Source: Adineta vaga (taxonomy: Eukaryota > Rotifera). Taken from it: 64,000 nt of DNA. The stretch spans positions 1,984,001 through 2,048,000 of the forward strand of contig CP075496.1 of the NCBI GenBank assembly GCA_021613535.1, given 5' to 3'. The position numbers and the translations under genes are program-made. Below, piece by piece: positions 10,338 to 21,867 of this stretch. Positions within the stretch are counted from its first letter, which is position 1, and every line of letters begins with the position of its first letter. Under the pieces are notes generated by a model, which was not told the origin of the DNA, did not search any database, and saw only the letters and a list, made by a program, of their open reading frames with translations.

Positions 10338-12221
10338 ATGCCAAGAAAGAAACAAGTCACATTTCAGAATAGTATTCAAGGAAAATTTATTCCGAGAAGT
10401 TCATCAGCTTCAGGTTTGCCGATCACACTTCATATCATTTGTTTTTATTCTTCATCTTTCATACTTAGTTTTTCCAATGGGAGCTCATGATAATCGATAT
10501 AATGCCAAAATAGCACAATTTCTCGCATCATCATCATCATCATCAGCTTTAACTGATGAAAATAAAATTGTTTCAACAGAATCTTCTCAAGAAAATTCAC
10601 AATTATCGTCCAATGATTTATCAAGTATTCATTCGAATTTATTTCATCGACGTGTTGTTACAATGATTGAAACATTAAGAAAACCAAATCATAATCTATC
10701 ATCTTCTCATGTAGAACATAAATCTCAACCAATTACATTTGGTCAATTGAGACAAGCAACGATTCTTGAAGAAAAATCGATTTCTCATCAATTACCAATT
10801 AATTTCGAAGGAAAACAACAAAAAACGTTGGCATCATTTGTAAGAGATAACACATCGGATTTATCTGTGGTCGAAACGGTCAAATCATCAGTAAAATTTG
10901 AAACAGATGAACCAAGATTACACTATTCACCTTCATTAGAAAAATTATTCGAAGAACAAAATGCGATTTCACAAATGAAAAAAGAACAGAACTCATCATT
11001 AGTCAATGATGACGTTCATTATTCTACTGAACAAGTACCAAATTCATTTCGATCTAATTCTACATCAAGTTTTTACATTCATTCATCTGTACCAAGATGG
11101 GATTTATCACAAAGTAATCAACAAATCACTTCACCTCCATTATTAATAAACGAACAGAATAGAAATCGACCACCACCACCATCCTATTCATCATCAATAG
11201 CAAATCATCGTTCAATAACTCTATCAGGTATGTAAACCAAATTCGAACAAAACATTTCTTTATCAAATAAGTCCTTTATATACTTCAGCATCCCATCGGT
11301 CTCAAAGTCTCGCTCGTCCACCTATCTCATCATCCAGGTCTCATCATTCCTATTCTCAACCATCTACTGAACCTTTTACGAGTATTTCTCTTCCATGTAT
11401 GTCAACATCAACAAATCCTATTCGTTCACCACCTCCGCAATATCAATCATCAATATCAACAATTTCATCTACGAACAATCTACCTCCTCCGTCTCCTTCT
11501 ACGATTAGCAATACTAATTCATTAGCTGGATTTGATCGTGAATTTTCACGTTTACTTTACGGTAAAGATTCGAATAAAACACGACGTAAAAGACAAAAAC
11601 GTAAAGCTTACAGTGATCCTGTTAAGTAAGATATTGAATAAAATACAATCGATATAAAAACATTCTTTTCTTCTAGAGAATGTGTCGAAGAAGCAGGTCG
11701 ATCATTTGAAAAACATCGTCGTCGAGTTACTACGCATTTAAATAAAACTGATTCAGCTGAGGACGATGATGATCATCATGATCGAATTGAACCAAATCGA
11801 TCATTAAATCTTAATTATGAATTAAATTTTCTTCCAAGACGACGTAATCGTCGACAAGCTAAGTAATAATGAAATGATTTTTCTCTCTCATTTTTCAATT
11901 TCTCTCATATTTTCTTTCAGTTTTCTCAAGAAAATACTTATACCAGCAAATCCATTATTAAAACAACGTATTCCTTCGTTTTTACGTGTTTATTCTCAAG
12001 CATCTTCATACAACGACATTCTTCTTCAATGGCATTTATTTCATATATCAGAACTTGAACTCTTTTATGCAATGATGATACGATTGTATAAAAACGAAAA
12101 TCTCGCTCGTGTTCAACTTTATGAAATCTATCGAACGGCTTTACTTTCAGCACTTGCTGAAAAAACATCATCGAATACTGATAATGAAACGAGAGCTTTA
12201 ACAACATTATTAAAGATCTAA
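10338..12221 (+). CDS. Uncharacterised Ser/Pro-rich protein with PPxY motifs
   Basis: Five exons (10338-10413, 10469-11227, 11289-11625, 11677-11862, 11921-12221) join to 552 residues with every junction in phase. The protein starts MPRKKQVTF. The first two thirds are low-complexity and Ser/Asn/Gln-rich, including a six-serine run. Two PPxY-type WW-domain ligands appear (PPPPSY and PPPQY), plus PPPSP. A strongly basic patch (KTRRKRQKRK) may be a nuclear localisation signal. The last 100 residues look folded and helical (SYNDILLQWHLFHISELELFYAMM). No family is recognised. The gene is sandwiched 134 bases after RPL35 and 74 bases before NT5C3, and a GTGTTTTAG acceptor-like site sits right before its ATG. 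Confidence 0.85.
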
Positions 12222-12281
12222 TTGCTTTTCTCTTCTTCGTTTTCTTTCGCTTTCATTATTTCCGGTGCTAATATTTTCAAT

Positions 12282-12295
12282 TTTTTTTAGATTAA
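12282..12295 (+). promoter_or_regulatory. Acceptor-like site just before NT5C3 start
   Basis: A poly-T run ending in TTTTAG lies 5 bases before the NT5C3 ATG, inside a 74-base intergenic gap with no good upstream donor. It is a candidate trans-splice acceptor for a downstream operon gene, by inference. Confidence 0.45.
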
Positions 12296-13623
12296 ATGAA
12301 TTTATTAGAAGACATTCTAAAGAAGAATCCTCATGTTCATATACATGATGATAAACATGCGTATGTCAATGATATCATATGTTTATTAATCAAAGATGGA
12401 AGAAAGATGTTACATGTTGTAGCAGATTTTGATTTTACATTAACAATGTATGAAAAAGATGGATTAGTTTTACCGTCAACATTTGGTGTAATTGAATCAA
12501 ATGATTATATAAAAGTAAAAACAAAAGATTTTCTTTAAAATATGAAATTGTTTGAAAAGCAGAAGAACAAAAGTATGATGGTATTAGAATGTAAAATGAG
12601 TATATAGATAAAAAATGACATTCTTTCATGATTTTACTTCGACTTTCAAATACATTTTTAAACGTACGATTTCTATGCGTTTCTTAACAGTCATTCCATC
12701 CTTTCATTTTGGACTTCGATCATGATATCTAAACACTTGACAAACTTGTTTGAGGACGTTCGCAACAGAAAATACTCAGTTCTACATTGACGACAAAGTA
12801 GATATGGTTATCTTTTTCAAAATTTGACTTTCTAATTATGTACGAGATCAAAACGACTTCTTTGTACACTATGATTTATTTAGCTACCTGATGGTTCATT
12901 ACTTCGTGATAAATCATCTGAATTATATGGCAAATATCATCCAATTGAAATTGATGTTCAAATGAATGTATCGGAGAAGATACCCTATATGATTGAATGG
13001 TGGCGTTCTGCTCAGACTTTTTTTGTTTTATCAAATTTAACTAAAACGATCATACGTGATCTTGTTCATCAATCTAAAATGGAATTAAAACAAGGTGTTC
13101 GTGAATTCATAACTGAATTATTAACTAGTCAAACTCCAATTCTCGTCTTTTCTGCTGGTCTAGGTAACATTTTCTTTACAAAATAACATCTTTATCTTTC
13201 TTATCTAACGAAATTTCAGGAGATGTTATTCAATATTTTTTCGAAAAACATATTCCAGAATTTAAACATAATCATGAATCTTCTCATATTGTTTCGAATT
13301 TCATTCATTACGATAATCAAGGCAAAGTAATTTCATTCAGTGAAAAATTAATTCATTCATTTAATAAAAATGAACATGAAATACATGATACACCTTACTT
13401 TCAAACAATTACCAATCGACCAAATGTTATTTTACTTGGTGATACACTCGGTGATATTGGAATGACAGGTGGAATGAAAAATTTAAAACAAATATTAAAA
13501 ATAGGATATCTCAATCATAGTACACCAGAGAAATTAGAAGTTTATAAGAATTTTTATGATATTGTTATATGTGATGATCAAACATTTGATATACCAAATG
13601 CAATTTTAAATGCAATTCAATAA
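12296..13623 (+). CDS. NT5C3: Cytosolic 5'-nucleotidase III (pyrimidine 5'-nucleotidase)
   Basis: A HAD-superfamily phosphatase that removes phosphate from nucleoside monophosphates, mainly pyrimidines such as UMP and CMP. Three exons (12296-12514, 12884-13163, 13220-13623) give 300 residues, close to the family length. The nucleophile motif is VADFDFTLT. Further signatures are KIPYMIEWWRS, FSAGLGDVI (a serine of HAD motif II) and ILLGDTLGDIGM (motif IV aspartates). The junction after DYIK joins LPDGSLLRDKSSELYGKYHPIEID in phase. Intron 1 (369 bases) is unusually long for this window. The stop is 90 bases before the ABHD12-like gene on the same strand. NT5C3A and NT5C3B cannot be told apart here. 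Confidence 0.95.
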
Positions 13624-13713
13624 ATGATTTTTCTTCTTTTTTTGTTTATTTGATAGAAATGAATCGATTTGAAGAAATAAACTAAACTGGTCATTTTGTC
13701 TTTTTTCAGATCA

Positions 13714-15262
13714 ATGGATAAGCAAAAAAGAATAAAGAAAGAAGTATTTATAACTGAAGATGAAGAAATCATTATTGTCAAGAAAAGAAAACCATTAATT
13801 GTGAAAAAAATGTAAGAAATTCTTTGTTCTTTTTTTGTTGTGGTTTGTAATCGAGTCAATTTATAGTATTGGTCGATGTGCATTGAGTGTTGTTTTCTTT
13901 ATAATTTCATTTATTGCCTTAGCACCACTTTTGCTTCAGTTATATGGTGATGCCATTCTTACTAAAATGCTTTTTCAAACTTGGTGTAATCATTTATTTG
14001 AACGATGATTTGAAAAATAAAAATTTCCTCTTCTTTTAGCTCGATATTATCCATGGATTGATCTAACCAAACCAAATGCATTTAGTTTAAATGGAGTAAA
14101 TATTTATGAACAAACAGAACCCGATGTCAAAATTGGACTTTGGTAAGAAGAGTATTATATGGAGTTTCTAAAGAGATCATTCTTTCGTGTTAATTTCTGA
14201 TTGTCTTTCCTCATAGGTACGTAGTCCCATCATCAGTTGTAATTGATCATAGTTTACCAACTCTTGGTGATCATTTAAAACGTTATATTAAATCTACTGA
14301 TCAACCAATAATCATGTATCTTCATGGTCAAGATGGAACTAGGTAAATGAAGTATATAAACAATTTGAAATTATGTTTTTTTCATTTAGAGCAACACATT
14401 ATCGAGCAAATCATTATCGAATGATGACTGCATTTGATAATCATATAATTGCACTTGATTATCGTGGTTATGGTGATTCAACTGGTACAGCAAGTGTTCA
14501 AGGTGTTGTTCATGATGTTTTACATGTATTTAAATCTATCCGTCAAGCTTGTCCAGAAAATCCTATTACTATTTGGGGACATTCAATGGGCACAGGAGTT
14601 GCCTCATGGGCAATGCATCATTTATTTCAAAATATTACGCGTATGAAAATAGTCTTTCTATTTGGAAATGAACATTAAAATCTTATAGATTATAAAAAGC
14701 CATCCGGACTCGTTCTTGAAGCTCCATTTTATAATACATTACAAGGATTAGTTTCATATCCACTTACTCGAGTAAATATCTCTCTTCTCGTCAATTACAA
14801 ATTATTTTTCTCAATAATTTAGATCTTAAAAATCAATCCCTATTTCATGCAAGCTGCACTCGATGCATTAACAATAGTAAAACTTGATTTTCCCAATAAT
14901 GAAATGTAAAAAAATCGAATTAAATTCATTCAATCCTATTCATTCTTACATATTCTAGTGTTTCATATCTTCCATTACCAATTGTAATCATTCATGCTGA
15001 AGATGATGCAGTCATTCCATATTTTCATGTTGAATTAATTCAAGATTATGTTAAACAACATCGAAATGAAAATTTACCTAAAATACGTTTTGTTACTGTT
15101 CCACGTTCTGCTGCTTGTGGTCATAATCATATTTATTCTTATCCAAAATTTCAAGAAATTGTCAGGTAAAAGTTCACATATTGATCGCTTTTTATTCTTG
15201 TACGAATAATTTGATTTTCTTCTAGTGATTTTTCTTTTCTTAAACGTTCTTCGCCTACTTAA
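13714..15262 (+). CDS. ABHD12: ABHD12-like serine hydrolase, copy A
   Basis: An alpha/beta hydrolase like ABHD12, the membrane lysophosphatidylserine lipase. Nine exons (13714-13811, 13867-13985, 14040-14142, 14217-14342, 14390-14640, 14689-14771, 14823-14905, 14959-15165, 15226-15262) join to 368 residues. A Lys-rich N-terminus is followed by one membrane segment (LSVVFFIISFIALAPLLL). The oxyanion region is YLHGQDGTR. DYRGYGDSTG and the nucleophile elbow GHSMGTGVA (Ser codon 14583-14585) follow. The acidic residue is in HAEDDAVIPY and the histidine in GHNHIYSYPK, so the triad is complete. A CTTTTTTCAG acceptor lies four bases before the ATG. It is the upstream member of a tandem pair. Confidence 0.92.
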
Positions 15263-15402
15263 AACAAGTTTAATTTGTTCAATGATGATTGTCTTTCGCA
15301 GTGTGATATTTTAGTCATTTAATTATCAATATTTTCGTTTTGTAATTTTTATCATAAGCAATAAATTTGTGTGCTTTTATTTTTCTAGATAGAAAAACTC
15401 AA

Positions 15403-16872
15403 ATGGAAGAATCTGATTCTGAACCTATAATTAATATTGAAAGATCTTCTCAACGATCAAAATCTTCGTAAGAAACAAAAATTTGATTACTAATAAATTA
15501 TTTCTTTAAAAAAACACACAAATAGATCAATAATGATCAAAATCGGATTAATACTCGGTGGTTTATATATTTTTGCTTCCATTCTTATTCCAATTATTCT
15601 TCTTACTTATCCAACAATTACTTCACATCTTGTTTTTATGAATAAAAGTTTGTTTCGAATTCATATTCATTCTTCTTTAACTTTTTATGTATGTCTAGTG
15701 AAAACACAAACGAATTTTACTCGTCCAGAATCCTTAGGTATTGATCGTGTATATAATTTTTATCTCAATATTGAATCACAAGTGACACTTGGAATATGGT
15801 TTGTTCGTTAATCGATTAAAATCTTAATTAGACGAATTTTTCTTCAGGCATTTTCGTTCTCCATTAATACAAGATCAATACTTTGAAGATGATGAAGATT
15901 ATTTTTCCAAACATTTGATATCAACTATTCCAATTGTGATCTATTTTCATGGATATGCATATGATCGGTAGAGAATTCATTCTTACAATTGATTGATTTT
16001 CTAATAGGAAATATTTAGTTCGTTAGTAACTCGTCGTGAACTTTGTCAACGATTACGTAATGAATTAAAATATGATGTGATTACATTTGATTATCGTGGC
16101 TTTGGTGATTCAACTGGTGAACCAACAGAGAATGGTTTAAGTAAAGATGCTCAATTTATTTATAATTGGTTACAAAAATTAAATAATAATCAACGAAAAA
16201 TTTACTTATGGGGTCATGCACTTGGTTCAGCAGTTGCTTCACAATTAGCAGCACAATTATCACAGAATGAAAGTCTGTTTTTGTCTTACAATGGTAGATT
16301 CATTCTTAAATCATGTATTTGTTTCTATTAGATAAAAATCTCGGAGGTATTGTCATGGAAGCACCATTTATTAATATTCATCAAGCTTTATTAACTCATT
16401 GGTTATCTTTAGTGAGTTATTGATAGAAATCAATCGATACAAAAAAAGAACCCTTTTTCTATTAGTTTTTTCGTTGGCAACCATGGTATTATAGTTTAAC
16501 AGAGAAAGCTTTACATAAAAATAAACTTTCTTTTGAAATACGTCATCATCTATTGAATCTCAATTGTCCATGTGTACTTATCCATGCTGATGATGATTTT
16601 ATTATTCCATATATTCATTCGAAACAATTATTACAAATTGCTCTCAATGCTCGAACTGATAATAAACAAAAGAAGAAATTATTTCATTTCACTATTGATA
16701 TGATATCATATCATCGATCTGGTTACGGACATCAACGAATTTTTCAAGCACCCAAATTAATCTCAACATTAAAGTATAGATAATTTTACTATGAAAAATA
16801 TAAATTATTGATGTTTACCCTTTTTTTAGAACAATTCTATTCGAAGAAGATTTATCAACTCAAGGAATTTAA
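15403..16872 (+). CDS. ABHD12-like protein, copy B, nucleophile serine replaced
   Basis: Tandem paralogue of copy A, 140 bases downstream. Eight exons (15403-15467, 15526-15647, 15699-15798, 15848-15967, 16019-16272, 16332-16411, 16466-16773, 16830-16872) give 363 residues with all phases consistent. It has the same plan: a charged N-terminus, a membrane segment (KIGLILGGLYIFASILIPII), FHGYAYDR and DYRGFGDSTG. The nucleophile elbow reads WGHALGSAVAS, with GCA (Ala) at 16218-16220 where copy A has TCA (Ser). The acid (HADDDFIIPY) and histidine (GYGHQRIF) remain. It may be a pseudoenzyme. The 51-base intron at 15648-15698 is a multiple of three with no stop, so its retention would also give an intact protein. 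Confidence 0.9.
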
Positions 16873-17143
16873 TGTCAAATATATAGATTCGTTTTTTTCT
16901 TGTAAAAATTTTTCTACTTTCTTATTAATAAAAGAGAAAAAGAAGATTTGATATAGAATATGATGACTGTCGGTTATTAGAAACTAGTTTAGTTTAGTTT
17001 AGATAATAAGAAGAGAAAAAGGTTGATCTTTAGTCAAAGAAAAAACAAATATCATAACAAAAGGAAAGTTCTCAATGATAATATGATGAAAGATAACAAA
17101 CACTTGTATTTTTAAAACAAATATTCAACATATTACAATTACA

Positions 17144-18219
17144 ATGAAACTTCATCCATTATTTTATGAACCAGAAATTCATTCATTTTTATTTATTTCA
17201 ATTAATATTCTTTCTTCATTCATTACTTGTTTTATTCTTCATACTTGGCCATTATCAATATTTTTCACATGTTTATATATTCTTTTAATATTTCTAATCA
17301 ATCATGGTTTAGCTTCGGGTCAATATTATTTACCAATTAAGAAAATACATAATCAAACGATTATTATCACAGGTGCAACGTCAGGTATCGGTCGTGTTTG
17401 TGCAGTTCGATTAGCTAAACTTGGTGCTCGAGTTATTCTTGGAATTCGTGGCCAAGAACGAGCTGAAAGAATAGCAAATGAAATATCAAAAGAATCCCAA
17501 GGTGGATTAGTTATTGGATATGATCTTGATATTTCTAGTTTAGAAAGTATCAAAAATTTTGCTGAAAAAATTGATCATGTCGATGTATTAATTAACAATG
17601 CCGGTACTGTCCATGAAGCATATTCAATTACAACAGATGGAATTGAAAAACAATTCGCAACAAATTACAGTTGAGATTACTTTTTTCATCTAATTAAAAT
17701 TTATTTTTTTCTTTCGTTTCAGTTGGACATTTTTATTTAACTCAACTTTTATTACCTCTATTGCAAAATAGTCGGATTGTTAATATTAGCAGTATTGCTC
17801 ATCATTTAGTTCGACCAACAGATATTGATTATTCATTTACAAAAATGAAATATGACTATAATGGATCAAGAGTTTATGCTCTATCAAAATTAGCATTAAT
17901 CTATCATGCAAGTGAATTAACACGTCGTTATAATGTCAAAGCCTATTCACTTCATCCAGGAATAATTATGAGTACAAATCTAAATAAATATCGATCATTG
18001 TTTCAACGAATTGCTTTACAAATCTTATCGATGATAAGTAAAACAATTGAACAAGGTTCGATGACAACACTTTATTGTGTCTTATCGAATGATGCAAAAC
18101 CTGGTTGTTATCATTCAAATTGTCATGTAAGAAGACCAAGTCAGTTAGCAATGGATACTGGTCGAGCGGAAGAATGTTGGAATGAAAGTGAAAGAATAAT
18201 TCAAGAAAAATTGAAGTGA
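17144..18219 (+). CDS. Short-chain dehydrogenase/reductase, retinol dehydrogenase-like
   Basis: An NAD(P)-dependent oxidoreductase of the SDR family. Two exons (17144-17669, 17723-18219) give 340 residues. The N-terminal 60 residues contain two hydrophobic segments, suggesting an ER-membrane anchor. The Rossmann cofactor motif is TGATSGIGRVCA at about residue 77, followed by DLDISSLESI and NNAG. The catalytic serine is in IVNISSIAHH and the catalytic pair in YALSK. HPGIIMSTN follows, as in RDH11 to RDH14 and WWOX-type enzymes. Substrate is unknown: retinoids, steroids or lipid aldehydes are all possible. It closes the plus-strand cluster and converges on AIFM1. Confidence 0.9.
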
Positions 18220-18437
18220 TTTTATGGAATTTTCTATTTTAACTCAATTATGTTGGATTTGAATGTCTAGGAATCATTTCATATACATTTTAATCGTCTT
18301 TATCTTTTGTCTAAAATCACAGATAACCTAATGATAAATAGAGAATAACATGGTTTAATATTAGTAAACTGTTTTGTATACATTCTAGATCTATGTTGAA
18401 AGAAGAAGAAGGAAATGAAAAGATAAATCACAATAAA

Positions 18438-20979
18438 CTAATCTTGGTGAATATTAAAAAGTTTGGCAAGTTCTTGAAAATTTGTAATCTCTTGTTGATC
18501 TTTGATAATCTATTGAAAAAAGATAAAGAGATATTATTGAAATAATGTTGAATATAGATGAAAATGATAAGTACCTTTCGTGCAATAGGAATACGATTGA
18601 ATATATTCCAAAGAACAATACCAACTACTTTGTTTTCTTTTAAATAAAACACAACACCTTTACTATAATCATCCTTTTGTTGATTTGTTGTATCAGATTT
18701 TGTTTCCGGTAATTTATGTTTTAATTCACTTGCTGTTGCTATTGGTGCAACATCTTTTTGTTCACGATTACCTTCACTATCATCTTTTTGTTCTTCATCA
18801 TCAGGTTTTCCTTTTGCATAAACAGCAACAGTTTGTAGTTGAGAATCTGTTAAACCAATCGCTTCAAAACCAACTTTTGGTCCTAAATCTGACCAAAACA
18901 TTGATTGATGCCAATAGGGTTTATGTGCACCTGTCATATTTTCTCCTGCTAATTTACCACTAACAACAGCATGATCATAATGTTCGACACGACGTCGTCC
19001 TAATTTAATATCATAGAATGATGCTGCATCACCAGCAACCCACACATTATGACGTGCTTGTAATTCTGCATTAACAAGAAAACCACCTTGATCAGAATCG
19101 ACTTCTAAACCAGCTGATTGAGCTAAATCAGTATTGGGCTCAATACCGACAGCAATAACAATATGATCAGATGTCAGATAGCTTGTTTTTCTGGGTTTTT
19201 GTGGATCAATATACGATAAATTCACTTTACCTTCTTGAATTGATGTACCAATAAGTTCAACATTTGTTAAAACTTCTGCTCCTTCTATTGATATTTTCAA
19301 ATAAATCTCAATTAGATCAGATCTTTGATACATATTACGAACAATTTACCTTCTCGAACACGTTCTGTCGCCCATTTACTCAAATATTCCGGTAACACTT
19401 TACTAATATTACCTAAAAGAAAAAGAAACAAATGAGAAAGATTCTAGGACATATTGCCTTACCTGTTTCTGGCATTAATTGAGTTACTTTTCCACCTGGT
19501 TTACCATTTTTACTATTTTCCTTAGCACGATGCGCTAAAGCACATGCTAATTCACTGCCAAGAAATCCTCCACCAACAATCGTAACATCAGCACCACTAT
19601 CAATAACTTTTTTCAATGCAAAAAAATCATCAATCTAAATAAAATTTCATTATAAACATACGAATGAACAATGTTATCAATTTACTCCTCGATATAAAGT
19701 TAATTTTGTCTTTAGACGATTTGATGCTGTTTGAAATACTTTCAAACTTTTTGGTTGACCACCTGTTGCAATTAAACATTTTTCGAATGATATTTCCCAT
19801 CCATTATCTAATTTAGCGACTGAATTTTTCAAATCCAAATTTACTACCTAATTCAATTGATAAATCTTCATTTTCGACTAAAAATCAATTCAATCTTACT
19901 TTTCTTCCACGAACAACACCTACACCGCCATTTTCTTGATCATTTAATGTTTTAACATCAGTATAAAATTCTTCATCAAAAAAGTATAAACTAAAACAAC
20001 AATATCGTTTATTTTTTGTTCAAATACGATCGAGCAAGAACAAACAAACAAACCTTTTTTCTTTTCCATTCCATTGTTTAAATGAATGATTATTTATAAC
20101 ATTATCATCATCTGTATACCAAATATCTTTTGACAATGGAGGACGCATATATGGATAGTATTTTTCCGAACTTATCACAAGAACCTAAGTAAATAGAAAT
20201 CAATAAGAAGATGAAATTTTAAAGTAGTAAACAAACTTTAGCTGTTGCATCATGTGCACGTATCGATTTGAATGCACTCATGGCTGTTGCTCCACCACCA
20301 ATGATTAAATATTGTGCAAAATTAGGTATATTTGGTGTTAAATCTTTTTTATCCACTTCTTCAGGACTTTCTTCTTCAGCTAGAGAAAACAAAGTATGAA
20401 ATTCATCAGTTTATAAGAAATAAAATAATATTGAATAATTCAAACCAAGTAATTTTCGATCTTGTAAATCAGAGACTTTTTCAATTAAAGTTTTCTTCGA
20501 TGCACTAAGTTTTTCATCATATTCACTGGCTGCTTGTTTTTTTTCGTTCGAACTTTTCCGACTTTGAAACTAAGGAGAAAAATATCGATGACTTAATTTA
20601 TTTTTCTTCATAAATAAATAAATAAATAAAAATGACCTACGATTGAGTAAATAGCACCAAGACCTGTCAAAGCTCCAGCTAAATACATTAAATTGGTAAT
20701 ATTCTTCTTTTTCTGTTCGTTTTCCTGTGAATTTTGTTCATCATTGGAAGATGATGATGCTGTTGAAGCATATCGAAATCCATAGTTTGAACGAAGATAA
20801 TTTGTCGTTTGTGTAGATTCTGAATAGAAACGAATCGAGTTTAAACAAGAAAAAAACTGTTTATTTTTACCAGATTGAATTAGTTTACGAAGAACAGGTC
20901 CAGTTGTTCTTGTTAATGATCGTTTTATAGTATTGAAATTTTGTATTGAAGCTAAACGAGTGAGATGATATGTTTGCAT
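18438..20979 (-). CDS. AIFM1: Apoptosis-inducing factor, mitochondrial
   Basis: A FAD-dependent NADH oxidoreductase anchored in the mitochondrial inner membrane, needed for respiratory complex assembly and able to act in cell death. Ten exons (20979-20641, 20569-20446, 20379-20237, 20184-20054, 19990-19900, 19847-19686, 19634-19463, 19412-19350, 19284-18575, 18509-18438) give 668 residues, all in phase. A basic Ser/Thr-rich presequence precedes a membrane segment (LMYLAGALTGLGAIY). FAD binding is at IIGGGATAMSA, NAD binding at IVGGGFLGSELACAL, then VAGDAASFYDIKLGRRRVEH and AGENMTGAHKPYWHQSMFWS. The C-terminus ends IARKIIKDQQ to KLFNIHQD, as in animal AIF. The acidic insert near residue 570 is low-complexity. 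Identification is secure. Confidence 0.96.
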
Positions 20980-21867
20980 GATTTAAGCAAATAAATCTGC
21001 AAATAGATTATACACTAAAAATATTTCTCGTTCTTTACTTTACAAACCAAACTAAACTGAAAGACCTGAAATGAATGACTCATTCGAATATTTGACTGGT
21101 TAAATAGCAAACCGTTGAGAGAACAAACAAGATGAGAAAGAAAGATATAAATTAAATAAATTTGTTTTCCATGAAATATTTCATTTAGTTTTATTCATTT
21201 AATCGAAAAATGATTCGTTTAGATGATCAGATGAGTTTCGAACGCTCTCTACAAATGATTTTGAAAGGTTGAGTTTCATAACCAATGAGAATCTTCCAAA
21301 CGAAAGAGAGAAAGATGGTTTCTATTCTATATGATTCAGAACCATTAAGATTTTCTCAAGTGATTATGATCGCTCCATATTTCTATAAAAATACTTACTT
21401 CTATTTACCTGTGGATTGACATGAGTTGCATGTTTACTATATAGAATTGCTCGTTTATGCGGTAAATATTGAAAATAGACATTTGATTTTGTTATTGAGA
21501 AAGGGTGTGCCCTAAATAAGGAAGATGCGCAAGGACATATGAAAAGTTAGAAAAGCAAGAACATTTATTTCTCCTTGACGAGAATTAATTTAAATTTCTT
21601 TTAAGTTTCATTTCTAATAGAAAATTTCTTTTTCAAGTGTTTATTAGTATTTTAAACAAAAAATTAATTTATTTTCAAATATTCTAGACTTTCTTTTGCA
21701 TATATAGATATTTCTCATCAATTGAAATCTTTCATTGTTTTTTGTTCTCTTCTCTTCGTTGTGTTGATTATTATGATGAAATTGATTTGTTTAATTGTAC
21801 ATGCTTAAACAAATCACTGGCGACAACAAATTTGCCAAGCAAATTACGACGTACATCGTCATTGGCG
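20980..21867. promoter_or_regulatory. Divergent intergenic region between AIFM1 and MFSD14
   Basis: Nearly 890 bases separate two divergent start codons and should carry both promoters. No core element is unambiguous. The most upstream plus-strand open frame near MFSD14 has no ATG, so the start at 21868 is preferred. Confidence 0.45.

Noticed and set aside
21742-21867. 5' extension of the MFSD14 frame beyond the ATG at 21868
   Set aside because: The extension has no ATG in frame, only a TTG, and is not needed for the conserved protein.
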